Shown here in pieces: positions 21,394 through 32,348 of a DNA stretch of 64,000 nucleotides. Position numbers and translations under genes: made by a program. Source of the stretch: Mesostigma viride (lineage: Eukaryota > Streptophyta > Mesostigmatophyceae > Mesostigmatales > Mesostigmataceae); the NCBI GenBank assembly GCA_009746045.1, contig RPFO01000076.1, positions 60,001 to 124,000 on the forward strand, in the 5' to 3' direction. The notes beneath the pieces were generated by a model. It was not told where the DNA came from. It searched no databases and saw only the letters and a list, made by a program, of their open reading frames with translations. Each line of letters starts with the position of its first letter. Position 1 is the stretch's first letter.

Positions 21394-22015
21394 GTGGAGG
21401 GCAAGTGCGGCCTGCTCGTCAAGAAGCTCGACGCCATCACCGCCCGAACCGAGGCCCTGGCCGCACAGGTCTCAGAGATTGCAGACGGCCACCATCGCTG
21501 CCCAGCCCACCCGGCCGGCAGATGGCAGCCTCTCACAGCACTCCTACGTGAATCTACTGCGGCCAGGGACCACCTCGACCACTGAGGCCGTCGCCACCAT
21601 GGCCAAGCTGCAGGAGATGGAAGCCCAACGCCGAGCCGACGCGTGCGAGGACACCAACCGCGCACGCCGCCAATGCCGAGTGGTGCTGCATCGTTTCGAG
21701 CAGCAGCCAGGGGAGACGGTCAAGTCTCTTGAGGCCGAGCTCAGGAGCAAGCTCCTTACCGATCTGGAACTCGTAGGTAAATTAGAACTGCGTGGGCACC
21801 TTCCCCACTCACGGGACAAGGCGGCACCCCCATCAGTCCTGGTTACCTTCCATTCCATTGAGGATAAGCGGCTGTTCCTCTCGTGCCGCAAGGCGCTGCA
21901 CGACCTCTCCTGGACGCTGGACGACGACCTGACCCCCGCTCAGCAGCAGCAGCAATGCGACCTGTGGCCGGAGTACCTCCGCCACAAGCAAGACCTGAAG
22001 CACGTGTCTAACTAA
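21394..22015 (+). pseudogene. LINE ORF1-like RNA-binding fragment
   Basis: The plus frame ending at TAA 22013-22015 has a short coiled-coil start (L-D-A-I-T-A-R-T-E-A-L in the overlapping frame), then a C-terminal region of about 130 residues with R-R-Q-C-R-V-V-L-H, V-L-V-T-F-H-S-I-E-D-K-R, and D-D-D-L-T-P-A-Q-Q followed by L-W-P-E-Y. This is the pattern of LINE ORF1 proteins (RRM-like core, then a D-L-T-P-x-[EQ] segment and L-W-P). Two frames are needed. The RT fragment lies on the wrong side for an intact element, so the LINE is rearranged. Confidence 0.6.
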
Positions 22016-22811
22016 TTGATTGATTAATGAAGATTACGTGCACCCCCAGATTATGCAGGACCGGGGACGCACAAAATGGACACATTTTGCAATTAGTGAA
22101 TGTGAGTTGTCTCATTCAATAACGACAATAAATCCCTGGTGTGACAAGCACATCCACATACCTAAAATAGAGGCACGATGATGGTAAAGGTGCCGTGCAT
22201 GTTGTCTGGCCTGCCCGCGTGTGGCGTTACTGGCTTCTAGACGCAACAGCGCCTTTCAAAGCCAGCAGCTTTGTTCCATGTTCCCACACGGCAATGCACT
22301 GACAGCTACTTTCAATTGCTCCCTCAGAAGGGATGGAAGTGCAGTACAGGTTATTTTGTACCATGGCAAAATTTAACAAACGGTAACTCGACGGCGAGAA
22401 GGTAAACTAAGCCATGCATGAATTGAGCCGGTTCGTGCCTTCAACAAACACAGCCTGTCAATGTTGCGCGAGGGCGAGCCTTATCCTGGGGAGATAGGAT
22501 TCCCTAGTCCTTGGCAGTCAGCAGATTTATAAGGCAGCCGATTCCCGGCATGCACGACGTCCAACAGGGCAGCACGGGTAAGACCCAGCATGAGAAACAC
22601 GGCAGCTCCGGGATATCTGAAGCCGCACGTGCCACGTGCCTGGGGCAGCAGGGTCATAGTCCACTAGGCCGAGGAAAGGCACGCTTGGCCATACGTAAGA
22701 GGAACGAGGAAGCTGGGCATCAGGACTACAGTCAAGGCGTGGCATACCGCCAGACCTCGTTGGGGACCATTCAAAAAAAAGAGGAAGGGTACGTCGTGCC
22801 GAATGAGCAGG
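22016..22811. other. Intergenic / TRM112 3' flank
   Basis: No coding region supported. The part next to 22811 would contain the 3' UTR of the minus-strand TRM112 gene. Small plus-strand frames here show no motif. Confidence 0.5.
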
Positions 22812-23186
22812 CTATTGGCATTCGTCCTCGACGAGCAACATGTTGGGAATCCCCTTCTTTACGTGGAACACGCGGCCAGATTCGGGACACGTAAGAGAGC
22901 CTTCTTCGACGTGAACTTCGAGAAGAGCGTGATGGAATTTCTTCAAAAAATCCTCGTCGTTCAAGCTTGTTTCTGAAACCGTTTCTGGAAGGCCGTCACC
23001 GACGCCTAAGCCAATTGCAGCATCCCGGAAAGCCTTCCACTCCACTTTTGGGTACATGTGTCTCAAAAAGTCCGCATTCAAAGGTACTTCCTTTATTTCC
23101 ACAGCTTGTGCCTCTATCTTCAATGGATAACCATTCTTCACACCTGCCATATTGCAGGCCAACATATTGTGAGTAAGGAGCCGCAT
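22812..23186 (-). CDS. TRM112: TRM112 methyltransferase activator subunit (plant SMO2-like)
   Basis: Intact, intronless ORF of 124 codons, the usual length for the family (human TRMT112 has 125). It begins M-R-L-L-T-H-N-M-L-A-C-N, contains P-K-V-E-W-K-A-F, F-L-K-K-F-H-H-A-L-L-E and C-P-E-S-G-R, and ends with K-G-I-P-N-M-L-L, all family hallmarks. TRM112 is a small zinc-ribbon-derived cofactor that stabilises and activates several SAM-dependent methyltransferases acting on rRNA, tRNA and translation release factor; in Arabidopsis it is SMO2. The start is fixed by homology at the N-terminus. It is the only clear single-copy host gene in the window. The open frames on the other strand are shadows. 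Confidence 0.95.
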   Translation of the reverse strand: MRLLTHNMLACNMAGVKNGYPLKIEAQAVEIKEVPLNADFLRHMYPKVEWKAFRDAAIGLGVGDGLPETVSETSLNDEDFLKKFHHALLEVHVEEGSLTCPESGRVFHVKKGIPNMLLVEDECQ

Positions 23187-23538
23187 TCTCCAGGCGTCAA
23201 CGCAGAGCTATGGGGTTGTGAATTGGTGGACGCGTTTACCCATAAAGATAAAACAGAGGAAAAGCTGAAATTGCCGCTGGCTTTCTCCAGCGCAGTTCGT
23301 GTATTACAGCAATTTCGTCACAAACGGCACGTAAAATTATTCCTCGGGCAAGGACAACAGGCTGCCGAAAATTATTATTTCTTCACGCACAGGCTGCGCG
23401 CTTTGGGCCGCGCGGTAGAGTGCAGCTGCAGAGATTCGGGTGATTTTTTCTGGCGGAGCCCTGGCGGAGCCAATTTTCGGAAGAACCGTTAAGTTCGTCA
23501 GAAGTGGCGAAGCTTATAAGGCCGTACACGTGAGAAAG
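23187..23538. other. TRM112 upstream region
   Basis: Presumed promoter and 5' flank of TRM112. No TATA box or other motif could be assigned with confidence, and no second gene is supported here. Confidence 0.4.
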
Positions 23539-23540
23539 TA

Positions 23541-24449
23541 CAGTCATTCCCGCGTTAAGTTGCGATCGCCCCCCAAAACTTGACGCCGCAACTTAACGCG
23601 GGAACGCAACTTAACGGTAGAATTAGGCTAGCAGCCCACCACCTCCTCCTCTGACGGACTTCTATACGGCATTCGACAGCTCTCGTCAAGCCCGATCGAG
23701 GTGCAGCGTCAAAGCCGGCCCAAGTCCAATTTCCAGGCCAGATATCAGTTTAGTTGGACAAAGGCGGGCTGCAAAACACGCCGTGGGCAGCCATGCAGTT
23801 CCTGCGTTTTTGATACCACAAATGTAGTGTGTTTTAACCGCCATCTGACTTTGGCTCTCTTTTTGGCGGGTTACTTAATTGCCGGCCAGCCGGCTTCACA
23901 TTTGACTGTGACAAAACATGGGAACAGTCGTGAGGGAATGAGCTTCATTTACTGTCAATGGCCTGCATGCCGTGTAAACAATAATAACAACATGGAGGCC
24001 GCAGGCAGCGAGACTGCCTGTGGCCTCAACGACCATGTCTTTGCCCTTCTGTGGTGCATTCGGCATGATGGTGGTAATTTCCGGCAAGATGTCTCAATTA
24101 CAGACCCTGCATGGTCGTGGATTCTTATGTACCGCAGCCCGCAGGCTGCAAAACTGAATTTGTGAGGTTGCATTCGCGCTTTTCACCTAAGCCAGCAGGC
24201 GGGGAAATTTGCGCGCCAGTGGGGCTTGCGTATTTTGCCGCCTAAAATCACGTAGCGGGTCCGGACTTCCGCGGCAAAAAATGGCCTCCTGCGCGGCCAA
24301 AAATGGCCTGACACCTACAAATTGAGTCATTACCGCGTTAAGTTGCGATGGTCTCCATGCTTAAGTTGCGGTCGCCCCCCAAACTTCGGCGTCGCAACTT
24401 AACGCGGGAACGCAACCTTAAGAAACGCAACTTAACGCGGGAATGACTG
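23541..24449. mobile_element. 909-bp pogo/Tc1-mariner-type MITE
   Basis: Perfect 24-bp terminal inverted repeats beginning CAGTCATTCCCGCG (23541-23564 and 24426-24449), flanked by TA on both sides (23539-23540, 24450-24451): the signature of Tc1/mariner, and by its CAGTCATTCCC start the pogo/Tigger branch. Inside each end, further copies of the CGCAACTTAACGCGGGAA motif lie in both orientations next to TCGCCCCCCAAA, so each end can fold on itself. The longest internal frame (23701-24165) has no transposase features, so the element is non-autonomous. Confidence 0.9.
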
Positions 24450-24530
24450 TAGTCAAAGTACCCCCCCCCCCCCTCACGTTTAAGTTGGGGTCCGGCCGAC
24501 CCAGGGCTGCGATCGGGGACGGGACATGCC

Positions 24531-24556
24531 CGAATTTTTTGGCGCCAAAAAATTCG
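24531..24556. promoter_or_regulatory. 26-bp perfect palindrome with E2F-type core
   Basis: CGAATTTTTT-GGCGCC-AAAAAATTCG is a perfect 26-bp palindrome whose centre TTTTGGCGCCAAAA matches the E2F/DP consensus TTTSSCGC on both strands. It lies about 65 bp upstream of the ATG at 24619. E2F-RB control of cell-cycle genes is known in green algae; function here is inference. Confidence 0.45.
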
Positions 24557-24618
24557 CGCCGGAACCGAAGGTCATAAATTTCACGTGCACGGTGCGCGCA
24601 CCCCTTGCGGAAGTGGCC

Positions 24619-24780
24619 ATGGCGACTGCGTTCAGGCGAAACTACCACACCAGGGCAGGCGAAATGCAAAATTTTTACTCGAATCTAAAAGACGATGCGT
24701 TTATGATGTTAGTTTGTGGCGGAAATCAGCTGGTTGACAATATCGCTGTTGTTTTTTTATGCCATCGGCATGGGGGGTAA
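24619..24780 (+). CDS. Possible short ORF or first exon, unknown
   Basis: 53 codons from an ATG in a favourable context (GTGGCCATGGCG), ending TAA. The product (M-A-T-A-F-R-R-N-Y-H..) resembles no family I recognise. It is listed only because it starts just downstream of the E2F-like palindrome. It could be the first exon of a spliced gene, since no clear continuation is visible, or chance. Confidence 0.2.
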   Translation: MATAFRRNYHTRAGEMQNFYSNLKDDAFMMLVCGGNQLVDNIAVVFLCHRHGG

Positions 24781-26615
24781 TCTGAATTTTTTGGTCGCGC
24801 GGAAGGAAATAGAATTCATGATAGCGGCTGTAAAATCGCGGTTTTAAGGGTTGTTCTGACCGTGAAGCAGGCGTTCATATCGGTTGCATCGAATTCTAAA
24901 CCGATCTGGTGCTTTTGCCAGATTTTCGGCCATTATCGGTAAGTAATTGTTCAGACCTGCGCAGTGCGTGTCTGACGTGTCCATGGAAGAACGGCTGTTG
25001 TTGCGCGCCTGGGTGAGGGATTTACGAGGGCGAGGTACAGATTTGTCGCGAATGTTATCTGCTATCAGTGCTTTCTTCTATGAGCCCATCGTTCGAGGTT
25101 TTTTGCGTTCTTTTTGGGCAGTTTCCGCCAGCTAGCTCGCCGTCGCTTGCCGTTGTGTTGTCGAATATCTGGCAGCTTTAGATTGTTTTCGTTGATGCCG
25201 TGATCAGGGCCGCTTCAGTCGCAGTCTATAGCTCTTTGGGAAGGTATAAGGCATTTCATAAAACGCGTTCCGGCAAGGATGTTGTGCGTATGGACGCTTC
25301 TTGTTGTTTGAGAGTGACGCACCCTCTCTTCGCAGGCCACAGCGGCATCACAGCGCTCATGCGCTGAAGGGCCGCCAGTGGTTTCTTTGCATTTTATCGT
25401 GCAGGGATGGAAGTGTTTTAGTGATGATGATGTTGGAGATATTGCATTTGTGTGACTGCATGTAGATAGCTGGCACCAATGGTTGTTTGAGCTTTCCTTT
25501 GTTATGATGATGTGACAAGACTACAATGTGCTGAGCCAACCATGGTTGACATGCATGACTTCATGCAAGCTATATATACCATGTTCCTGCTTGGTTCCTC
25601 GCCCTCCATAGTCCCAGTTTGTCATCCATGCCGGGGAGGACAGTTTAGGAGGTGTTGTTGAGTTGATTAGCTTGGTTGGCATCAACCTTACACTCTAACC
25701 TGGGAGAAACATAGGAAATGCTGCTTAGGCGTATTAGGGCTACCATCGTCAAGGCTATGAACATATTTACAAGGCTGGCCATGCTGGAGGGATGATGAAG
25801 ACATATGAGGTGCGTGGCCACCCCTTTGTACATTGTAAACATACTCAGCATGGTTTTGGTGCATGTTGGATGGCATAAGAAGTGGCACTGTGGGGTTACT
25901 AACTTACTGAGTGGTCCTTAGCGCCTTGTCAGGTGGTCATATAGGAAACCCATCAACTTGAGTAGTTCTTGTCACAATGACCCCCACGTTGAGCATGCGT
26001 TGCCGTCAGCGTGCAAGAGTTAATTATGTGTGCTTTGGTCAGTTTGCAGATGTCTTTGATGAAGAAGGAGGTGCTAGTGTGGCTGAATGGTTACTATAAT
26101 TTCCTTGTAGTGTCTACATGGGTGGCCGTCTTGGAATGGTTGTAACTTGGGCAGTTCTTGTCGGAACGTCGTCAAACCTGGAACATACGAGGTACCATAT
26201 GTGCAGAGGATGGTAGTGTGTGGTTTGGCCAGTTTTCACGTGGCTTAGATGTATAAAGGGGTGTTAGTGTGGTTAAATACTAGCTAAAACCTCCGTCAGC
26301 GTCATCACAGGTGGCAATCTAGGAATATCCATCAAATAGGGCTGCGCTTGTCAGAATGACCTGAAAATTTGGGGCTGCATGTCCCCCCCTCTCTAGTATT
26401 TGAAAATATAAGATATGGCATGATTCTATGTGTTTATGATTTGTTTTATTTTTTTGGGTGAAAAATAGTACCCTTTTTGCAAGAAAATCCATAAATGTGT
26501 CTAAGCATCATTATTTTGTGCTCAAAATTAGGCAGACTTTCTCAGAAGTGGGGGAACTATATGGAAATATATGATTTGGTCCAAATATGTTTGCCCATGG
26601 TCCTAGGGAAAATAT
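24781..26615. other. Intergenic, no gene recognised
   Basis: No supported coding region. A GGTAAGT near 24938 and a TATATATA near 25571 are present without a gene model to attach them to. A plus-strand frame at 24947-25135 has some coding look but no motif. Confidence 0.45.
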
Positions 26616-26990
26616 GCCAAAAGTAGCGTCTTTTTCTATTTTTAGCGCGTAACCGGCATCTGGTGGGGGCTAGCACCCCCCCCAAGTGGTTGGAAAATAT
26701 TTTTTTAATCATATTTATGGTTCCCAATCATAATTGGATTTTTAGCACATGCATAGGTATGGTTTCCAGAAAAGTGCTCTTTAGGCATATCCCCTCCCAT
26801 GGAGGGTCCCATGGAATTGTATCAAAACTGAAGCTTCTTAATAACTACAGAAATGCAACTGCCAACCACTGAATGATGATTGGGGACCGCCATAAACATG
26901 ATGTTTGGGCATGCATACCACCACTTGTTGGGGGTACTACCCCCAGCCATACACCGGCTATGTGCTAAAAATAGAAAAAAAAACGCTGTT
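26616..26990. repeat. Foldback repeat with dispersed-repeat arms
   Basis: 26616-26790 is a diverged copy of 5585-5765. An inverted relative lies at about 26868-26990 (it reads as the complement of the CTATTTTTAGCACAT and GGGGGTAGTAC blocks), so the two arms could pair. It is probably an old non-autonomous DNA element; no TSD found. Confidence 0.55.
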
Positions 26991-27266
26991 TTGGGCACAT
27001 CTTGCCCAGAACAGTGGGAGAACCAGTTGCATGCCAAAAGCACAAACCATATATAAAAATGTCATGGCACATGGGTTCTACCTTCTTGGATAAACAAAAT
27101 CAGCACATCCCTTCACTGATGTAATTAATTTTTTGCCAAAAAATACTCTTTTTCAGGGGGGCCATCCCGTAAACACTCATAACACATCAATTATGCCTGA
27201 AAAGCACAAGACAAATTCTGTCACGACCATAGAAGGCACTGTCAAAGTTTGGTGCCATTCTGAGTG
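26991..27266. other. Spacer before Gypsy-A
   Basis: AT-rich sequence ending ..CCATTCTGAG directly before the Gypsy-A LTR start TGTTACGTCGCG. No gene. Confidence 0.5.
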
Positions 27267-27790
27267 TTACGTCGCGTAACTTTTGTTGTTGTTACGGACG
27301 TAAATTAGGTCCTTTGTTGCCTCAGCCATTCCGGAACAGTTCGCTGACTTTCCTATAGGCTTACGTGTAGTTAGGACCTTTTGGCCGGTCGGTACCGGGC
27401 CTTGTGACGTGGAAATAGTATAGTATGGTGGTTCGGTGCAGTCGCGCCGCGCTGCGTACTTTAGTAGTGGTCCTTTTATCCTCCGTGTGAACCTTGTGGA
27501 CATGCGTTGGTCCTGTAGGCAAGGGTCGATGTCGGCCCGAGCATACACGCCTGTCGGCGATCATTTATGCAGCAGCTGTCCTTCGTGAATTGCACCCGGC
27601 GTGTGTTTTGAATTAACACATATTAGCTAGGGTCATGGCAGTGTAGTAGTGTTTCCTTCGTAGTACCCTGGTTTTATTCGGTGTATGGCGTATTATAATC
27701 GAATGCATTGAGAACAGAGTCGTCACGTCCCAGGTCTTTCCACAACATAGCTCCTCATCACTAGGTACCCTCACTAGTTTAGGTGAAGTC
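27267..27790 (+). repeat. Gypsy-A LTR (right end approximate)
   Basis: Matches the start of Gypsy-B at 32349 over its full length with few differences. Because the match runs on through the leader into gag, the LTR end cannot be set from this pair, and neither copy retains a 3' LTR. The right boundary is a guess. Confidence 0.6.
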
Positions 27791-28514
27791 AGGCTAGGCG
27801 TTTGGGATAGAGAGGAGCCAGGGCGTAATGTTCAATGGTAGCGGAGATAGTTTAGGTGGACGCGACGATATTCCCTTGCAACAGTCACCTTATACGCCAG
27901 AGGCCTTCCGCGGCCAGGGTACAGAAGAAGACAACCTCTTGACAGGTAAGGGGCGGGTCGCCTGCAAGCTAGGGGGGTAGTGCTGCCCGATTCGGGACAC
28001 GCCCTGCCTAGAAGTTAGACCTGCTCACAGCGGATGAACTCCTCACGTAGCTAGTTTCTTTTCCTTTTCCTTCTGTGTGTGCATTTCCTTGCTGGGTGCT
28101 GTTTGATGTTAGATAGTGGGTTAGCCGGTTCAATTGTGCTGGTTAGGGAGACGATTAGCGTCTCGTTAGACTCCACCTCTCTTTCCGTGCATGCGGCCAT
28201 TTTCCTTAGATTTTCCTGCGTGCAGAACCGTAAGTAAGCTAGCTCCTTTTCTTCCTATGTATACACGCGTTTCCTTGGAATGTTGTTTGATTACGTTAGC
28301 TAGGATTGACGGTTCAATAGGGCTGGATAGATAGTGGGACGATTAGCGTCTCTTTCGACTACACCTCTTTTCCGTGCATGCTGCTGTGTTTTCTTATATG
28401 CTTCCTCGTGCAGAATCTTGAGCCGGATGTTTATTTACCAACGGGCGCTGGTTTCAGGCGTCCTCGGCATTTCGGTAACAATAAGCTACAATAATGCTTA
28501 AGTGTTTTCCTTTG

Positions 28515-28775
28515 TTTCCTTTTTATTTTCTCCTTGATCAGATTTTATTTTATCCTTGATCAGATTTTAAATCATTCCTTCCTTTTCCTTGCTTAAGTGG
28601 TAGCCACTCCCCTTTGTTTTCTTGGTCATGCCCTTTTGATCTGATTTTATTTTCTCTTTGACCTGATTTTCTTTTAGCATTGATCTGATTTTATTTTAGC
28701 CTTGGTCAGATTTTTATTTTATCCTTGACCAGATTTTTATCTTATCCTTGTTCAGATTTTTAACCTTTCCTCGTC
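28515..28775 (+). repeat. T-rich CCTTGATCAGATTTT repeats in Gypsy-A leader
   Basis: About nine degenerate copies of a unit near 25 bp (TTTTATTTTATCCTTGATCAGA and variants) lie just upstream of gag. A shorter version is in Gypsy-B at about 33515-33710. Pyrimidine-rich; a leader structure or splice-related tract is possible. Confidence 0.7.
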
Positions 28776-28805
28776 TAATGTATTTCTTTCATTTGCACAT
28801 CAAAC

Positions 28806-30320
28806 ATGTCCTCTCAAACGTCTCTTGGTGGGGGTAGGTCTCCCATTAACCAACGTTTCTCAGGTGTTAATTCTGGTACTCCTCAATTGGCTATGGGTAA
28901 TAGACGTGATTCCTTGGACACTGTCCATCACTTGACTCCTCCGTCTCAGAGTGTACGTTCTGACAGTACTACCTCTACTCCGTCCTTTCACCGTTCACCT
29001 ATTATTCCTCCTCCTACGTTTGAGGCACGTACTAGGTCTACTGCCCCAGCCTCTGCTATTCCTCCTGTTAATTCTGGGAATCCCTCTGTGTCTATCCCCT
29101 CTCAGGCTCCTCAGGTGTCAGCCCCTCGTAGTGTTCGTAGTCTGGCTCCTGTGGGCCCTACTGGGTATCCTACTGCCGTTCCTACACATCCTCCTGCTTC
29201 CTTGGCATACCTTGATACGGCCTATGAGGCAGCCCAAATCCCCTCACGTGTAGCAGAGTTAGAGATTAATCAGGATTTTAGCACCATGCCTCTCCATGAT
29301 AAAAACTATGATCATTTTTCCTATTCCACAATCAGAGAAGCATATACTGTTCCTCACACCTCGGGTCACCACCCTGCCTCTGTGGTGCCCTCAGGTCCTC
29401 TTCCTAAGACCTATCCTGCTCCTCATAATTGGTACGTTACTGCCTGAGTATGTGCCTGTGGAGTAGAGTGGGCCTATGGATAAAACTGATCCTTCTCGTG
29501 CATCTAAGCCCCCTCTCCTTCCCACTTTTGCTAGTGTGCCTAAGTTAGATACCAGTTCCACTCCTCAGCAGTTTTTCACCTTTCTTATGCTCCTCACTCA
29601 GCAGACGGCCTCTTGGGAACAGTATTATAGGTGGAAACTCCCTGATGTTGTTCTTGTCCCTCATTACCTTACCACGTGTGTGGCTCCTGCCCTTGCCACC
29701 CTTGTTCAATGTGAGTCCCTCGCGTCCCATGCATACCCTAACTCAGTAGCAGAATTGTTTAGGAGATTGGAAAATCATGTAGTGCCTCCAGACGCTGATT
29801 GGCAAGAGCGCCTTAACAGTTTTCTGCCTATCGTTTTCGTGACCTTCCTCTGGCTGCTGTTCGTACCCATCTCCTCCGTGTTGCTGATTTTATGTATGCT
29901 CCCTACCCTATCCGTACTAGGGTCCATAACCTTGTCCTCACTCCTGAAGAAGAAGAGGCATATGTAGAAGAATTAGATATTTGTGTTACAGATATATCTG
30001 CATTGGATGTGTCTCACATCACGTGTTATCACTGTCATGAGGTGGGCCATCTTAAGGGGGAGTGCCCCAAGTTTCTTTCTGGGGCCACCCCTCATCCCAA
30101 TGCCCGCCCTCCGCGTACTCCTCAGTGGGCCTCTCCCCTTCGCCCACCCTCTGGTCGTTCCTCTTCTGCTCCTCAACCCTCTAGGTTAAATGATGTACAG
30201 ACAGGCTCCTTAGTGAATCCCCATTCTGATCAGGAAGCCGTCCCCTCTCAATACCCTCGTGATCCTCCAGCAATGGCTTTCTTCTCCGGGGTTTCCTCCC
30301 AGGTTCGTTCCCTTGGATGA
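28806..30320 (+). pseudogene. gag: Gypsy-A gag remnant with CCHC knuckle
   Basis: Starts M-S-S-Q-T-S-L-G-G-G, a Ser/Pro-rich N-terminal region, then a stop near 29445. It reopens at 29476 (M-D-K-T-D-P-S-R-A-S-K) with a capsid-like stretch (Q-Q-F-F-T-F-L, S-W-E-Q-Y-Y-R-W-K-L). After a deletion and frameshifts the 29892-30320 frame carries the zinc knuckle C-Y-H-C-H-E-V-G-H-L-K-G-E-C-P. Several stops mean no complete Gag can be made. Confidence 0.8.
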
Positions 30321-30559
30321 TGTGGGGGGGGAGGGAAAACAGTAGACCTATCAGCAGGGGGTAGCCTGGTAAGGTTCTCAGCTAGTACCCCAAGCTCAGA
30401 AAATTTTTGTTTACCTGTTTTGTCACTACTGTGGATGCTGCATTCTCTGCACCCCTGCGTGTTCGTCCTTTGATGTGTCTAAATGGTGGCCTTACCGTTC
30501 CTACTACCGTTGTAGACCCTCTTCTGCATCCTCTGCACCCCTGCGTGTTTGTCCTTTGA

Positions 30560-30730
30560 TGTTTCTAAATGGTGGCCTAAGTTACCGTTCCTACTACCGT
30601 GGTAGACCCTTTTCTGCATCCTCATGGTATCCTCAATGCTTCTGTCCTCGTAGATAGTGGGGCTGCCAGCTCCTTTGTGAGCGAGGCCATTGTTAGGAGA
30701 CTAGGATTACATAGTAGCTATCCCTAGCTC
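30560..30730 (+). pseudogene. Gypsy-A protease remnant
   Basis: Corresponds to the clearer Gypsy-B segment near 54810-54890 (V-D-S-G-A-A-S-S-F-V-S-E). Here the reading frame is disrupted around the active site. Upstream, a phrase containing GTTCGTCCTTTGATG..CTAAATGGTGGCC is duplicated (30461-30495 and 30548-30580). Confidence 0.55.
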
Positions 30731-31189
30731 ATTCCTCTCATGTGACTGTGCACTATATATGCTGATGGTCGCACTTGTCACTCTCATGGGACTGTATCCT
30801 TACCACTCCTCGTTCAGGGTCGGGAGATTAAATTAGTGGCGACCATAGGCCCAATAACGATTGTTGATATATTGTTGGGCTTAGATCGGCATCAAGGCCA
30901 TAAAATCACATAATTATAACACTATGGTCCTAGGTTCGATTCCTTGCTGGTAGCTTCTAGGCTTTCTTACTTTCTGTGTTCCGCGGAATCTCAGATTTGG
31001 GCAGCTAGCGTTTTCATATTTGTTGCCTTTTGAGGAGAACATGACACCATGGTTGTAGTAAGCATCGGGTCGGAGGCTAGCTGTTACCTGGTTCCCTGAT
31101 AGCACCTAGTAGTTGCCGGAACGACACTGTAAGGTAGAGAATATATCCTCAGTAGATGTAACCCCTATTGAGTTACCCGGTGATCCTCC

Positions 31190-32348
31190 TGTATGACCTA
31201 TGGCTGGTCATTAATGACCAACAATGACAATAGATGTTTTATTGCGTATGTTCCTCCGTGTCTTACCAATGAAGTCCGTTACATGTCTATTATAGATTCC
31301 TCTCGGGTCTTTGAAGAAAAGACTCCCTCATACTCTCCTCCTCGTGTGGTTTTCTCCGATGTATCGTATGGGCCCCTCCGAATTATAAGAGTTAAAACAA
31401 ATACTTGTGTCGTTATTTGAAGCAGGTTTAAGGGATCCTAGTAATTCCCCATATTCTAGTAACCAGTGTTTTGCTAGTTCCTCTGTCCAATGGCAAATTT
31501 AGCCTAGTTACAGACTATTGTAAAGTTGATCATGATAATCGCCGTGCAAAATATTACGCAGACATCACTTCCTCATGGCCTAGTATTTTCCTTTCTTGGG
31601 CTGATGCACGTACTGTGATTAATAACCCCTCCGTTTACGTGAGTAGGTATAAGAAGTTTCACCTATTTGAAGAAGCACATCAGTTCTGTCTTTGGTATCA
31701 AAGAGATATTCATCAACAGTTCATGTCTTTGGTGTAGCCAAACCGAAATAGGAATACATCCTCGTCCTGCAGGTCCTCCTCCTACAATTCGTACAGAAGT
31801 TGTTCCTTCTCCATTTCATATCCCTGACAGATTTCTTACTCCTTTACCTTCTCCAACCCGCGAACGGGGTTTCTTCCTCCTCTATGGAGACCCAGGGCTC
31901 TTACTGTGGAATTTGGTTCCTTATCAATCACGGTGACTAGGAAGGAGTGAGCTAAATAGTCCTTTCCTTTCTGCGTGGTTTTTGTTGTCAGCAGACTCCT
32001 GCCCTCGTCTTGCCAGATACATCGAAAATGTTTGTATTAGCTACTAACACTAGTAAGGTAGCCATTGGGGGTGTTCTCCTCCAAGACCAGGGTCATGGCT
32101 TGCAACACATCGAATACATCTCTAGGACTATGTTACCTGCTGAGCGCAACTACCCTGTTCACCAACAAGAGTTGTTGGCTGTGGTATACTGCTGTCATGC
32201 ATGGCAACATTTCCTTTAAGGTGCCCACTTCGATGTCTGTATCAGTGAGCCTTGTGATGCTGACCCTTACCGGTTGGTTATTCAAACCGACCATCGTCCT
32301 CTGATTCACCTCCTGTCACAACCTAAACTCACTCCTCGGCAAGCGCGT
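31190..32348 (+). pseudogene. Gypsy-A RT / RNase H remnants
   Basis: Several short frames corresponding to Ty3/gypsy pol. RT-derived pieces lie at 31193-31737. RNase H follows at 32010-32219 (L-A-T-N-T-S-K-V-A-I-G-G-V-L-L-Q, then P-V-H-Q-Q-E-L-L-A-V-V-Y). The sequence stops within RNase H at the Gypsy-B LTR. Multiple frameshifts make it non-functional. Confidence 0.75.

Larger units (their letters stand above)
27267..32348 (+). mobile_element. Gypsy-A: decayed, 3'-truncated Ty3/gypsy element
   Basis: Starts with an LTR (TGTTACGTCGCGTAAC.., a GTTACG/CGTAAC hairpin), followed by a long leader, gag remnants (28806-30320), a protease remnant near 30640-30730, and RT/RNase H remnants (31190-32348). 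It breaks off inside RNase H at ..GGCAAGCGCG, where the LTR of Gypsy-B begins. Comparison with Gypsy-B shows that about 140 bp of gag were deleted here. It is full of stops and frameshifts and is an old copy. Confidence 0.85.

Noticed and set aside
22511-22894. 127-codon plus-strand ORF overlapping TRM112
   Set aside because: It runs into the antisense of TRM112 and shows no motif.
24947-25135. Host exon with GGTAAGT donor nearby
   Set aside because: No homology, no acceptor or continuation could be placed; too weak to annotate.
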